DNA of 64,000 bases from Botrytis cinerea B05.10. Lineage: Eukaryota > Ascomycota > Leotiomycetes > Helotiales > Sclerotiniaceae. Position 1 is the stretch's first letter. Every line of letters starts with the position of its first letter. The notes under the pieces were generated by a model. That model was not told where the DNA came from, searched no databases, and saw only the letters and a list, made by a program, of their open reading frames with translations. The position numbers were made by a program, and so were the translations under genes. This document shows positions 45,790 through 60,394 of the stretch, one piece after another. The DNA is taken from the NCBI RefSeq assembly GCF_000143535.2, contig NC_037310.1, positions 2,728,001-2,792,000 on the forward strand. Reading direction: 5' to 3'.

Positions 45790-48126
45790 ACTTTCTTCTG
45801 GAAATGAAAGATCTTGGGGCGCGGGGCTACGTAACGTGGGTGGCGGAGGGCTACAGAGGGGCAGCGCAACGATTCATCTTCGGGTCGTGGGGGCAGAGGA
45901 TGAGCCTTAATCCATACAAAGTTGATATGGAATTTCCTTGGTACAGGAGATGACTGGTGAGACAATATACGAACGCTCTCTAGGATTTCTACGTCTATGC
46001 GTTTTGCTTTACTATGCTATTTGTTGTGTCAATTCTCTTCTCGTTTTCTTCTCCGCTGAAGGACCTCTTGGTTTGATTTTTTGTGGGTCGCACGACTTGT
46101 GTGCTGACTCTCCTTCGAAAATGGGCTGTCGGTGATGAGTATCATGCTTGTATATAGTTCAGTTCTTGATTTGTGAATAGACATTACTTTGTCCGGAAAG
46201 CTGCTCCTGCGCTGTTTTGTGGATGAATTCGGACCTCTGACTCCTTGGCTCCATGTATCCCATATTACTCTGAATTATTGAAACACATCACTGTATATCT
46301 ATTCTTTCAATACGTACTATATTATCTGTTCTTGATACTCGCAAACCCCGAACCCGTCAGTTCAGAAATTGTGATTCTTGACAAACTCAAGAGTAAATTC
46401 AAAGACCTCACACCGATTTGATGCTTACTCTCTCAGCAAACCCGCATAATCATACGCCCATCATAATTAGATCATGAATATTGTGTCATAGTATGTGGTA
46501 TTATGGTGCTTTAGGCGGGAAGTTTATAGATTACTGCTGAGACAGTAGGTAAAGTCACGTGATAATCATAGAGCGCTGATGAACATACACGTCAAAATCA
46601 TTAGCACAATTTGCATATGCAACACCGGGCCAGCCTTATCAGAAATGGCAAGTCTCCTCACAATCTCAGCCGACAGGAAAAATATTCCAGGACTATCATC
46701 CCATTTATATATCTACTCGTCATTCACTGATCTGCTGTCCCTCGCCTAAAAACCATTCGCTTATGGAAAGCCATCTCTCGCTCTCTCGCTTCCACCAAGA
46801 AATGATAGACCATATTGGTAGAGCTAGTATGTTAAAATAGAAAAACAAGTTGTAAAACAAATTAAAGTATCATCATTTAGCATTTCTGATGAGGTTCTTA
46901 AGTTTAAAGTGCTCTCGTCGTACACAACTCGCCTTTACCGTGCTTTTGAAGCTTTCGTTCCAGTCGGGCACTTTCGCTAGTCATGTCTGGATTTAAGTCC
47001 ATTTCAGACAAACCAGCTTATTTTGGAATTTGTAAGCATCGTGAGAGGCTCAGGTGCTGGTCGAGCTTATTTTGAATGGCCCTTCTGGCTCGAAACTTTG
47101 GTGGAGGGAGGCTTGGTGGGAAAGAATGATGGGGATCTTCCATGGGTGATTCGAAGTTTTACTCGTGGAAGATCTCGCATGCCGCACTAAAGATTGGAAT
47201 GTAAATACTTACAGATACCCAATCCGTGGACTTCATGTTTATAGCGCTTCAGGTCGCCTTTGTCTGCAATATTTGACCTAAGCAACTGGAACTGTGGTAA
47301 TTTTGAGGTAGGCTATGTTTATTGAGGTGTTCCATGAAGTTTTGGTTAGTATTTATTAACGGAGTGAAGAACGCCTGGATCTAATGGTGATTTGGGTCTT
47401 TTTGAAGAATCAATGATGTTCTGACTGGGGTATGTGAAGCTGGTCGAGCTATCACTACTGCAAAGACCTCCTGGGCTCTGCGTGTCAAGCTTGCTATCAA
47501 TGTGACTAACGAATTGGCCCCCCATGACCGATCCTCTGGTCAGGATAAATTAGTTGAATTACTGCAATGGCACGGCCTAGCAGATGAGGAAAGCGTAGGC
47601 CATTAGAAATGTTTTTAGGAAATGCTACTTATCATCTATGTGCTCGTTTGGAATATGAATCTCAGATACAAACGTATAAGAGATAATATCTGAACATGTC
47701 TATCCACTCATGATTGCCTATACGTCAACCAGCAGAATCAAACGACTAGACATATAACACTTTATTCAGAGACGAGTGTTCATCAGAACGTCAAGATGTA
47801 GCTCAATCTTCCATCTGATAGATAACAACTGATTCCCTTAATACAACTCGAAGCGCTTAGCGGCTACCAATCATAGCACTCGAGTTGGTTATGCACGGAT
47901 ATTTTGAGATTACACTAAACTCTTTATGGCACTGTCATCATTATGTAATCCCTCCTAAATTGACCAGAATCAATTATACACAACACTCAATACATCTCGC
48001 ACCACAACTGACATTCTGGTTCGCATTTCAATGCCAATAAACAATTTCCGCAATTCAATCAATTAAATTTTAATCCTTGTATCAAATCTCAATTCAAATA
48101 CTTCCCCGAAAATCTCAGCAACCACG
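45790..48126. other. Intergenic region
   Basis: 2.3 kb with no gene recognised. The last few hundred bases (A/T-rich then C/A-rich) look like promoter and leader of the Whi2-like gene. Confidence 0.5.
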
Positions 48127-49719
48127 TTGTCCAATACGCAAGGAGCCATCGACGGTCCGTCCGTTGGGCTAGATAATATTACAGAAGGAGAGCACGAATC
48201 GAAGTTGGAGGAAGAACTAGATCGTACTCATTCACCACCCCCTAGATACCCTATTTCAGAGCCATCGCATTCTACGCCTTCTTCACCACGACCCCCACCC
48301 TTTTCTTCCCTTTATACTTCAACTGCCGAAGCTGTCGAGGCTTACAAGGTTGCCGTCACTGAAGCAGGCGCATCTCTATCTACATCTCCTGCTGCTCCGG
48401 AATACGTACCTGTCGCGTCCGATCAAAGTCGACAAGCCCACGAAGCTTCTACTTCCTCAAGAAACGTCGAGGCGGAAACAAAAGCTGCACTACCGCAGGA
48501 CACTAAAGGCGAATCCTCAAAGAAAGACGACGAAAACGAACCACCACCTGCATATTCGGAAGGTTCAAGTCCACTCGACGGATTCACATATCTGATGGCG
48601 GCCGCCGGAGGAGCTGCGAGTATTATTACTCAAGTGCAGCAAGGTGCAGCACCTATAAATACTCTCGGAGGTAGGGTTTGATTATCATCAATTGTTGGAT
48701 GAATCAATTATTGACGCTCTCTAGATGTTGGCGCAGATGAGAACATCACCATGGACCTTCGGTATGCTATACATGATATATGAAACAATTGACCGCATCT
48801 ACTAATCTCATAATTTAGGGGCACTCGGTTTACATTGTCTCGAGATGAACTTTTGACACTCCCAGAATTCGTCCTTCTTTCTCTCTTTCCCAATGGTTTA
48901 CTACCGGATGGCCATTTAAGTACCTACCACGAAGGGGATGCCTTCCAGGTTGATGTCCGTGATATTCCATTATTTATTCGCAATATACTGTCAAATTTAG
49001 ACATGCATATAGCTGACCTTTTCTCTCAGTACGATCCTGCATCCTTACAATACATGCTTGAATTCTTTCGCAACGTGGCGCAAACCATTCCATCGGGTTC
49101 AAACTCACCAGGACCGGACGCAGACGCTGTACCAATTGAGCCAATGGCAGGATCCGCTAGGGAGATGTTACAAGATAGAGCCGGCATAATTGTTTTGAGG
49201 GAAGACTTGGACTTCTATGCAATTCCTCCTAGACCTGATATCGAACAACCGGAGATGATAGAGGTGAAGAGAGCGGCTGGGAAGGCACTGTTGAAACAAG
49301 ATGGTATATTTTCTGGATTGAGAAGAAGTGAAGAAACAGGTACAACGGAACAGCACTTGATTGAGATGTTGACTGCCGGGTATGTTTGTTTTTGATAATA
49401 ATGCCTATAGACATTCAACTAATACAAAAACAGAGGTTTCAACCATGACGATCATTGGGGTCATCGAGCAGGAGAACCAAACAAGGCTGTCATATGCAGT
49501 CTCGCATTAGCTCGTCTCCGAACTGATATCCGTGGCAACGAGATGGGTAGTAACGCCGTAGGTATGGCACAAAAGCTTCTGCTTTTCTGGAGAAAACCTG
49601 CAAGAAGATGTTGGTGGGAAGGTGTCGAACTGGAAAATGTAGAAGGTGTGGAGGGAAAATTAAAGGTGTGGATTCGAAGAGTGTGGACGTTGGAGATGAG
49701 TGTTATCGGCTTACGTTGA
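48127..49719 (+). CDS. whi2: Whi2-like BTB-fold protein; no in-frame ATG at its start
   Basis: Exons (from the first conserved codon) 48127-48670, 48725-48761, 48819-49379 and 49434-49719, about 475 residues, all joins in frame. The frame begins TTG TCC AAT ACG and has no ATG before a stop 60 bases upstream. The next in-frame ATG comes after 155 codons, so the start codon is missing or non-ATG. The N-terminal 160 residues are Ser/Pro/Glu-rich with PPPAYSEGSSP. After exon 2 comes the BTB-like core TRFTLSRDELLTLPEFVLLSLFPNG with LLPDG, YDPASLQYMLEFFRN and the C-terminal DDHWGHRAGEPNKAVICSLA. Whi2 proteins act with phosphatases in stress and nutrient (TORC1, Ras/cAMP) growth control. Family call good; start unresolved. 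Confidence 0.78.
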
Positions 49720-52700
49720 TAATCTCATTCTCAAAATAATTTCCTTTGTTTTCATACCCTACAATTTGTGTTTTTTCATACAGGGAGTATATTCAGTTTG
49801 GTTTCAGCAACATACATCCACTGGGCAATATTTAGTGGACAAAAAATGAATGACCGCGGTAATTCAATAGGCCGTTATCAAACAATGTGTTTGGCTGCTG
49901 AATTTTTTACATTTTCCTGTTGCTTCGCAGCATTATCTTTTTCCTTATAGCGATGCAGGTGTTCGATTCATTGGGGGAAAGGGCAGCTTGTGTATGGAAT
50001 TAGCATAATTGTTTTCATCATACGATTTGGCATTGGTTTCATAGTTGTTTGCTGGTTGTGGCCCTTGTGGATGAAAATTGGTTGCGTAAATCTTGCATAA
50101 AGAAGATGACTAGTCGCATGAGAGGACGAGCAGGGTGGATGTGATCTGAGTAGTAGAGGGCGGGGTATTGGTGGGGAAAGAGAGGGGGAAGAAAACTGTA
50201 CACGAATGAAGCAGATTGGTTGCAGTGAATCCGTAATATAGAAAAATGATACCTATTTAGTCGCAGTGCGAGCAGGTACAAACGCGTCTACTTCTCCATT
50301 AACATTACTGGCTGCACGTTTGTAATCTGTTGATTTGCTTCATAACATCGCCAGTATCTCACCTTGACATGATGAAATTAAAAGCTTCATTCATCACAAG
50401 GATGGATGGCATCAACCCCATTTATTTTCTCCCGTTCACAGTTTTAGGCAGAGTGAAGAGACATTGTGTCGACTGCATCATCCTATGATCAACCGTTTTC
50501 TAATCCTCGTAAGCTCAGAAATATAGAGGATTTTTGGGATAACGAGTAACTCTTTCAATCCGGAGAAATTTAGATATAGTATATTATTCTATCTATTCGT
50601 CCATCATGCAACAGTTACTGCCTTCCGTTTGGACTCTTCCAGCTTGGGAATTCCCATCGTTTACAAAGACAAATTGGATCGCCTGCCTTTCTTGATATAC
50701 ATTAAAAGAGGAATTGAGAGCCGTTTCTAATTTTCAAGCCTAGGTAATAACTTTGTTGTTCGCCTCGCTTTTGGTGGCCATGGTGGGAGAGACTGTGGGT
50801 GAAGTAGTAAATATGCAAGCATAGATCATATAGATCTATATATTCGAAGCCGTTAGGCCTTTGTCTCTCTTTCATTTGACGGACGAGACATTCAAGTTTC
50901 CCTATCAAATCAATACTCGAACGCATCCCCCGTCCCAGTCACCGCATTTACCATGTTGCTTTTCTAGATTTTCAAACTTGACACTTTCCTCCCTCTGAAT
51001 ATTCCATCTCCGCTTCCCTCTTCAAGATCATCCGTTCCACTCGGCTCACTTGGTCTTTTCTAGATCCCCCATGTTAGTCAGAACCTAAATCTCCATCATA
51101 GCGTTGCTCTTTACGTAGGATCTACCAAAAATATTCAACACCATACCTACAGGCGTGAACAATCTCCCCGACGAAACCACGCATTGGAATCTCATATGCT
51201 ATCAGTGGTAGCTATTATGGATGGGGGAAAATATATACGGCAAACCGGTATTGGTGTTCAATCAGAGGGAAGAGATGGGCTAGCCGACGAATAGAGACGA
51301 GGCGGTTTCTCTGGCAAGAAAGGCGTGACTTGATTCTCGAAGAGCGGAAGAAAATACGATGTACAGAAAAATTCACAAACCACCACTGCAACTAACTAAC
51401 ACACATACCTCTTATATCGTCTACCAGAAATGCGATATCTAATCTACAGCCGCACACTCACACCCCCATCCGCGTTCCGGTTTCATTCCCACCCAATATC
51501 TCGGACGCGACAACTTCTTACAATCATAACCACAACCACAACCAAATCTAAACCCTCCATGCACCACCCCAAACCCACTGCGTTAAATGTGCGGCAATTT
51601 TCAATATCGCCGCAACATGTACAATCGCATCATCACACACAGTATCATTCAATATCCATCCTATTCTGCACCACACGAGGACGATTCCCCCATCCCCATC
51701 CCCATCCCCATCTACATCATTTCCGCTCCACCGCGAAATATTACGGAAACCTGTGAATTTCGCCTTGGTCTCCTGTACTGTTAAGCTAGCTGTGAAAGTT
51801 CACGATTCGCTGGGATGGAAGAGATGGATGTTGATGATTACCGCGTGTGGTGTTCTAGGAGTGTTTTTGATTGGGGGGGGGGGGGGTAGACGTAGATTGG
51901 TGGAAGGAGGGGGAGGGGGTTCGGGCAGAGAGATGGGGCTGTGGAGGTTGCTAGGGGATACCTTTTCTTTCTCTTTTTTTCTTAGGGATAGGGAGGTTTT
52001 GGGGAGGAGAGGGGATCTGGGACGGTGGATTTGGGACGAGGTTGAGGATTTTTGTTTGGTGATGTTCTTCCTGGAGATGGAGATGCAGTTTCGGTGTCAG
52101 TATTGAAGATTGGGCTGCGAGATGAGGTGAGAGGAGTTGGTTGGGGGGTGTATGTATGTGTGTATTTAGTGTTTAGTGTCTAGTGGCCAGCAGGGAGCAG
52201 GTGGGCAATGGAGTCGTCGTTGGTCACTTTTAGAAATGGGATTTGTGGCTTTCTTGGATGATGAAGGGATGTGGATGTGACGTACGGGTCGTGACGATGA
52301 TTTGGTTTGTGCTCCCTGCTATGTAGTTCCGTGTATACACATTGCTCGACGAAGCATATAGAGTTTTGTCATTATTGCTTAGGGCTATTACATGATTAAG
52401 CCATACAGACACTGACTGGGACACTGATATCCTCATCTCATCCTCAAGCCCATATATGACAGGAGAGAAGCAGCATATAGCTGTAGAACTAACCGCGATG
52501 GTTTTTATTTGGGTTTAAAAATAGGTGCTCTCTTCATCGATTCAATTTACATGTGTAAGAACCACTCCTTGTTGAGGAATCAGGAGGGCTCTCTTCGTAT
52601 CGAAGATAATGGGACGGGGTCATGTGAAGGTTTTAGCAGCTAACTGAGTTGATCACCCTGCAGCGAGAGACGGGGACCGCTATACTGATTTCAGCACTGT

Positions 52701-53625
52701 TGGACAAGCAGTTAGGACTAGAGATCATGTTTACCAGAAGGAGGGCGAGCCAGTGTATCAATGAGAGCTTCGCGATGAGAAATAAAAACGGGCACATGTC
52801 AGATGGAGCTGCGAATGCACATGAAGTATCATAGGAGAATTTTTCAGCAGGCAAGAAATCCATAGCGATACGTAGTCTCTTGATACTGAAACTATCTTGA
52901 AATTGATGGCGATGGGCGCTAGAATGATAGAATGAGACTTCTCAGTTACACAGGTACATCGTCACAACAGAAAGTTACTGGGACTCGAAACACAGCGCAT
53001 ACATACATGCTTTGAGGCAGATTTGATAGCACCAAATGCACAACATTAATGTGTATCCTCTAAACTCGATTGACTCTAAAGAGAACATAAAGATCCCAGA
53101 TATTCTGAGATCTAGCAGATTGCATTTCAAAAATCTCTGATTTCGGCTCACTGGTCAGATATAAATCTTCACCATGAACCCATAGATTGGCTGAAAATAC
53201 CCAATTCAACTTTGAATAGCCAGGGGAAATCCATGGATATGATATCATGGCAATCTCATTATCCGATGCCTTAATCATCGACATCACGATCGCCATGTCA
53301 TCTACACCGCCATCTTGCACAGAGCCTCAAAGAATTGCTCTCTCAACAAATTCAAAGTCAAACTGAAACAAACGCCATTCGTTAGTATCCCCGTCTTAAT
53401 TCTCTAGCAGCACGTCAAAGCGAAGGTGAAAATTTTCCCCGAAAATTATTCAGACACAACACACACAGCCACCACTACCAAAAATCACCACCCACCGGTC
53501 GCGCTCATCCGTGCACGAAACATTCTCGAACTTTCAGCCTCCCCATAAACTTTTTAATCATAAATTAGACATCGGCAATTTAACAACAAGGAACCTCCTG
53601 CCCGCTACCTCGCAGACAGATCGAA

Positions 53626-53787
53626 ATGACGATGTCTGTTCCTACTACAGACACAATTTCCGAAGAGACGGTAAAAGGAGATTTGGCATACCCAGATACC
53701 GTACGCTACATGCGCGTCAACTGGCCTAGTCAAAACCACGGAATTGAGTATGCCGTGTTTGAAATGATATGTTTGCGCGAGAACTAG
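53626..53787 (+). CDS. Possible 53-residue peptide after a UTR-like leader
   Basis: The frame MTMSVPTTDTISEETVKGDL, with AYPDTVRYMRVNWPSQNHG in its middle, starts at ATG 53626 and ends at TAG (53785-53787). The 150 bases before it are strikingly A/C-rich (cacaacacacacagccaccac...), like a fungal 5' UTR, in contrast to the rest of the desert. A GTATGC after GGAATTGA may be a donor, in which case this is a first exon. Amino-acid composition is protein-like, but nothing is recognised. It may also be a fragment of a lost gene. Confidence 0.25.
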   Translation: MTMSVPTTDTISEETVKGDLAYPDTVRYMRVNWPSQNHGIEYAVFEMICLREN

Positions 53788-54140
53788 ACTGTGTTAAAGA
53801 GAACAAAGTATGGGGGGCAGAGGGGGTATGGAACACGAATTGTATATTTCGTGCTTTAGTATTCCTCCGAAAGGATTCTCTGGCTGCATGTTGGTGACGT
53901 CTTGAGGATTGGGAGTCCCGTAGAGTCATATGTACCTGGTATATGTAACGAGTGTTGCCCGAAGAGCCCGCAGAGGGGATGGATGGTCAAACTCCCGGAT
54001 TCGGGTACGAGAAGAATGGAAGACGTGATTGGGGGCTTGTGAGACGTGGGACTGAGCTGAAGTAGATAGACTTGATGGGTTGAGAAAAGGAAAGATACTG
54101 ATGACTAGAAGGCTGTCTTTCTAGTTGAGTTCAAGAATTA

Positions 54141-54177
<37 letters not shown>

Positions 54178-56370
54178 GAAGATAAAAAAACAGAGGATGA
54201 GACGGTCTTCCCATGGATCTTGAAGATCGCTCTCTGCAACAAATTGAAGGGAGTGGTGAAGTAAAGATATAGATAGATACCTTGTTTTTGCAGAAATCGG
54301 CTTGTATTGCAACCTTACTCTCATCTTCCGTTTCCATTATATGCTGTGCTTCCCATCAATCTCACAGTCCATGAACCAGGGGAAGCGAATGTGAAAATAT
54401 CCGAAAAACACAAAATGGTAGTAACATAGCAACCATGGCATTGCAAAACCTCGGACGAAAGGCCCTCTCTCCAAAGCAGTCGCACGTGGTCGAGCAATCA
54501 TGTGACAGCACAACATTGCACAAAACACCCAGGTCGATTGTCTTGTGCGGTCTGTCTATGCCCGGTTGCCAAGGCAAAAAACCCACTTCCGTTTAAACTT
54601 CCCGGCATGGCCGATATTTGCTGTGCCTCTGGTGAAGGAAGGATCACTTTTTAGGTTTGATTGGATGTGGAGTTGATTGAGAAGGCTTCTTCAAAATCGT
54701 GGATTCCTCAGGTAGCTAATGTTACTCTTCAGCTGATATCAAGGTAGTAAGGAGGGAGGTAGGTGCGTATAAGCAAGGTATGCTTCTTTTCTACCAATCG
54801 TTCGAATAGATGTCGAGAATCATAATTCTCGATTTTAGAAAAGGTAACTCAACTCAAGCCTTTGTTAATTGACTATTGTTCATCGATCTACCGGCATAGC
54901 AGCAGCAAACCTCCATTCGTTCTCTCGGTCTCTCGGCCTCTCTTTCCTTTTTCCCTTCTGTCAATCCTTTCCCGTCGTTTGCTCCTCCGTTCGAGCTCCC
55001 TCGTTTATTTTACTCGTTTACACTCTTGAGAACGGGGCGGCGGTAAAATAATCTATTCTCGCCATCCGGCAGAGTCTCGACCCTCTCCAATGTTTGACAC
55101 GTTGATGAAAGGTAATTTTATTTTTCCCTTCTACCTAACGTGATTGACCTTTCCCATGCCAACGGTGGAGTACGCTGGACATGCTCCCATTTTCACTTCC
55201 CCAGAATGCACTGTGTTTTCTCTTTGGAGGATGGGGCCACGCGACCAATGACCATCTCGCAGAGTCCATAAATGGGCGGAAACTAATGATTCTTCAAATG
55301 CAAGGGAGAGGAGATGCCTTAGTAGATGCACATGCATATCCATATCGCCCTCTTATTATTAGAATAATATGACGCAATTTGCAAATCCTCATTGGTTTCG
55401 TGAAGCTGCACGAACTCTCATACTGCATGCTCAATCTGAGGCATTGGTTGGATTTCAAAGGGAGAGGGAGAAAGATACCTTGGAGACAGGAAATTGCAGA
55501 GGCGGTGATGAATGCAGCGATTTGTTTGCGCCGGGACAATATGTTTGCTTTGGTATTTGGGCACAGGACAGATGGACGGCACGGTATTAAAATTTACGGT
55601 ACAACGGCGATGTTTGGCTTCATGGCATGGTGAATGATTGTCTCGTCTGAAATGTTCGGATGGGAACGTAGATGCATAGATAGTTCTACAATGACGGGTT
55701 GGAATGAGAGCGCCATGGGCCGACAGATAATTTCATTTCTCAACAAAAGACCAGCTCGTCGCGTATGGCTTATCCATATTCCCTTACCTCCCACGACACG
55801 AATCCAACGCGTCTGTCGCTCCAGATCGCGATTTCACACTCTCTTGTAGAACCAAATTTCGGATTCGGATATCAAGGCAATGAATGGATCTGTCAAATGT
55901 GAAAAGTGACCCAGGAAGAAAAAAAAAAATACCAGAAAATTTAATATGTTTGCCTGGTCATCCCAGATGCAAGGTAAATCTCTACATACTATGTCGCCGA
56001 AGCCCATGTCTCATTCCGTACGATCCATGGTTCTTGAAATCTAGGTACCGCGAGAAAACACACGGTACCGATAATAATAGGTACGCTTCGCACCAAAGCA
56101 GTTGTGGGAATCAGTTGTGGGAATATGGGCTGCATATGCAGCTGCGGATAACCTCATGTGTATGGTGCGCGCATGGAGTTCCCATGAAAGCTGGAATGGG
56201 CATTTTGGAATGTTGTGCCTCTGGAGGAAATCGTGCTATCGGAGTCTCTCCACCGCGAATCCGCCTGTCAACCAGGAAAAAAACAGGTCGACTTTCGATC
56301 TCTCGATGGAGCCCTGCAAAATTTCCGTGGCGTGCGGAGTTTGCTGCCGGTAGCAAAGAGTGGTGGATGG

Positions 56371-56430
56371 TGCATGGTGCATGATGGATGATGGATGATG
56401 GATGATGGGTGATGGGTGATGGATGATGGA
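56371..56430. repeat. GATGGAT-type minisatellite
   Basis: About eight units of ATGATGG/GTGATGG in tandem with small variations. Confidence 0.75.
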
Positions 56431-59400
56431 TGTATGTAGGTGTGAGTTGTCAAGTGTTTAATTCCGGGAGGGGGAGATCTGGGAAGGGGTAGACCTAGCT
56501 CGGCGGCAAAAAATATACAAGGGGAGCTCTATTGGGTATGTGCCTAGAGACCTGGAGGCTTTTCTGATATGTGAGGAGCCATTTTCAGCATCTCCCATCT
56601 CCCTGGTGCTTGCTGTACGTACAGATCTTCAGGCTCGGATTTTCTTTCATTTGTGGACGATGGTGAAGACGATGAAGATGCGCATTGCGCCGGGAAGCAA
56701 CTCGGCCCAGAGAAATCGCAGGAATGAATACCATGTTGGGAGGAAGAAGCGGGCAGTGGGCTGTAAGAAAATGTCTCGCTATTGTGGAGGAACCTGGGAG
56801 ATGATCTAAGCCGTCCTTGTTTGCTCTCATCTGCATTATTTACTTTTTTACGTTGCATCTTTGTCTTCGCTTCACTTATCTCCGTCGGAACGCGTGGAAG
56901 ACTAGAAGGCCAGAAGACAATGAGCGCTTTCCTTCCATGATCTATCACTTCTCATGTCCTCACAGCGTCTCCATGGACAAACCAAGATAGTGATCTGCCG
57001 TAGTGTTTTCACGTCGCAAAGCGGATCAATCAAAAGCGATCAGCTGCAAAGCCCGGCGCATCGTATTTCATACATGTCTAGGTAGGCTGCTCTAATTCTT
57101 ACTGATCAAGGAACGAAATCTTGGTTCGAAAGATGGCGACATGCAAGCAGGGACAGGGTTGGTGAGAAAGCTGTACCGCAATAGATCTTACACACGCTTC
57201 CATTGGACAATCGTACACGCGAGTCTATCAACAATGACGGGGGAGACGCTTTATGATTGTACGGAGTAAAGAATCCTCCCATGTAGTGCGATGCAAGTAA
57301 GGAGGAAAGCAAAGCAGAGCAGAGCAGAGCAGAGCAGAGCAAGGAAACACGGTCCATTGGACGCGCACGATATCTGTCGCGCATCAAACCGGATGGTATA
57401 ATGGCAATGCCATTTTTACACACCTATTACCTTGGAAGTAGCATAGATAGTCCTTTTGCCATTCGGACTTTAACCGATAACATCTTTTTTTTTGCCTCCC
57501 CCTCATTGCTCAATGCTTTTCCATGATGATCTCAACCCCTCGCCAAAAGAGGGGTTGGGGTTTTGTTTACCTTGAAGCCCGAGCGTGCCTACCAAAAGCA
57601 ACTAAAGAATTAGGTTGTGCATCGTAACCGGTTCGATGTATAGCATCCAGCTATCCAGCCATTCGTAATCGTTGAATTGAGCCATCCCGGAAACCCCTGG
57701 CGTGGCGGCTCTGAGCCTTTCTGAAAATGCAACCGTATTACCATAAGAGCCATGGTGTTCGGAAGATGCTTACTTTTTCCATCTCAGCCCTGCTGGAAGG
57801 ATAAGAGTACGGTGTATGGCATTGTCCCTATTGTGATTCCTTTATTGAGGAATCAACAATAATCTTGGTAAATCCTCAGTGATTCATTTATCCCAAAAGA
57901 GCTCTGCCGGATTTTCACATTGGAAAACTTATAAGCTGGCTGCATGGTGTTACAGTGGTGTTCGTCGGCATCTGAAACAAGCACACTGTACTATCTATCA
58001 ATCACGTCTTCTTCCATGTTCCCCTGCGAAACATATGACTGCACAGAGGAGCTACGAAATGGAGTGTTGGGTGAAGACTAGGTATCCATAAGGATAGAGG
58101 ATACCGATGCTGACCGCAGCAGTACGGATTGCAACAGCACCATAACTCTATGTGATCTTGGCGGGAAGATCTCTATATTTGGGATCCCGGGTTTATAATT
58201 AAGATGTGTGATTTATCAGGATTCCCAAAGGAGAGGAGGGGAAAGAAACGAATGCATCGTATATTGAATTTGGTCTCACAATATTCTCGTTGACTCGTGA
58301 ACCAGATTCTATACCCATGATATTCCGATAACCCCCAGAATATCCCTCGCTTGTTTCAGGATGTAAACAATGTCGAAAATTAAAGGCGGAGATCTTGTTT
58401 CTTCCTGTCACAAGTAGACGACGACTGACTGGCCCACATGTGTGTGTGTGTGTGTTGTGATATATTTTGATGCTATCAAAGTTTCAAGAGATCGATATTT
58501 CCGATACTTAAAAAACTTGTGCGGCACTGAAAAGCTGGAATAAGTTGTGGCGTAGCAACCGTAGCTATTAATGTGATCTCTCCCAGATTCCCTTTGATCT
58601 GATCGACTAGCTAAGGCTAAGCTAGTCGCGTCACATGTTACGTACGTTGTACGTCCGTTTTGATAATTGCGTTTGCTGCAGACCAGATTCGGATGTTGAA
58701 CTATCACATATGAGCCCCCCCATGTCCCATACAGACAGTAGTCTCGCGAGTATCGAAACCTCGGATGCTCATAGACTTTTGGCTGGCTAGGCACCCTGAC
58801 GTTCAAACTTTTCTCGTTCTTACTTCACACTCAAAAGATCTCCCTTCCTTGTGTTCTAGATGCCGGCCAATGGCAATGGGACAATGAAGCGGAACTAACC
58901 AAGGTGAACGGGCGCTTGGGATGAATAACAATCGCGTGGGTCATTAGATTTTTTTCCCAGCTTGTTTACGGGACGGACCATAATGAATCTAGGGTGTTGG
59001 GGTGCGCGACTATAAGAGGCAAGCGGAAGTCAGTATGTGCAAAGTCGTATGTTATTTTTGAATGCGCACAGTCAGTATCAACTTTTCTAGAAGCAGATGG
59101 GATAAGGTATAATGTCGGTTAAGCTTTGGATTCCTAGGGGTTTTGATCACATTGGCAGGGTCAACTGCTACATGAAGCATCTGAATTATGTATGATATCG
59201 ATGAAGTGAGGATGGTCTCTGTGCTTGTGTACTTGTACATGCGAATGATAGTGACCAGGAAGCCACACCACAGCTACCAAGATCAAGCTGCTCAGTACCT
59301 CCCAGATCCCAGATGGAACTGAATTGGGGCATTCCCATAACATTGACCAATCAGCATGGCCATGGCCATGACCAACCATGGCCGTGATATGATGTAGAGC

Positions 59401-59877
59401 GCCCCGTACGATCCTCTTTCTGAATTCATAAATGCAGGGGGGGGAACGGCCTACTTGAATAAACGCGGGTCAGGACTTCTGTAGCTGCTAGGTACCTGGT
59501 CATAGATGGAACTCTCAGGTTTGCTTAAGTTAATGCTATATCTCGATTGGATCCACCTAGTAATGAGTTGCTGGGGTTAAGTGTTGAATGCTTGGTTAGC
59601 TCCAATGAAGAATCCACCGCGATCCCAGAATTGCGATTTAACCTTGACGGGAAGTACAATGGGGAGAAGAGAGGTAAAAGAGGTAAAAGAGGTGAAAGAG
59701 GGAAGAGGAGGTCAAGAGGTGGTAGTGTGAACCTTGAATGAATATTCGACTGGAGCCAATCAATCGACGCAGCATCGCCAGACTTTGCCTTTTCCGACCT
59801 AACTTGGGTTTTTTTTACTCTCCCAGGTCTTACTCCGTAGATCAGAATCCAGCAAACCACACGCCTTTCGCATACCG

Positions 59878-59930
59878 CACGCATATCGCATATCGCAGAC
59901 CGCAGACCGCAGACCGCAGACCGCATAGCT
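59878..59930. repeat. CGCATAT/CGCAGAC tandem repeats
   Basis: Two CGCATAT units followed by four CGCAGAC units, period 7. Confidence 0.75.
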
Positions 59931-60394
59931 ACCGAATGCCATACATACCATACACATTCTCGCAGACTGCACCGAATTGTGCTGGTGCGAGGTAGAGGAG
60001 CTAGCGAGCGTCGTGGGTAGGACTAGCTGGTAATGGCAACTCTGCTTCTCCATATTACAGTTATCCATCCGTCCATTCGTATTATCCTCATATGATTGAT
60101 TATTATACTTGCTCCTGCGACAATCCTATCTGATACCTCTTTTCTTCTCTCTTTCTTTTCTTTTGCAAGGCCCTCCCGAATCGCAGCCTGCTTGCCCATT
60201 CCACGCGGTGGGGGAGGATTTCACACATTCAATTCGCATTCAATTCAGATTCCATTCACTCCTACCGCTCTTCACACACTCTTTTTATGACTGATACTAC
60301 CGGGACGACTCTCCCTACCACACACTCACACACTCTCACACTCACACGCTTCCTCTCTCCCCTACATCGCTACAGTACGGACGAGTCGACTGGA

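Noticed and set aside
51753..52106. 117-codon frame crossing a G14 run
   Set aside because: The Gly/Arg/Trp-rich product comes from simple sequence; no conservation or start context.
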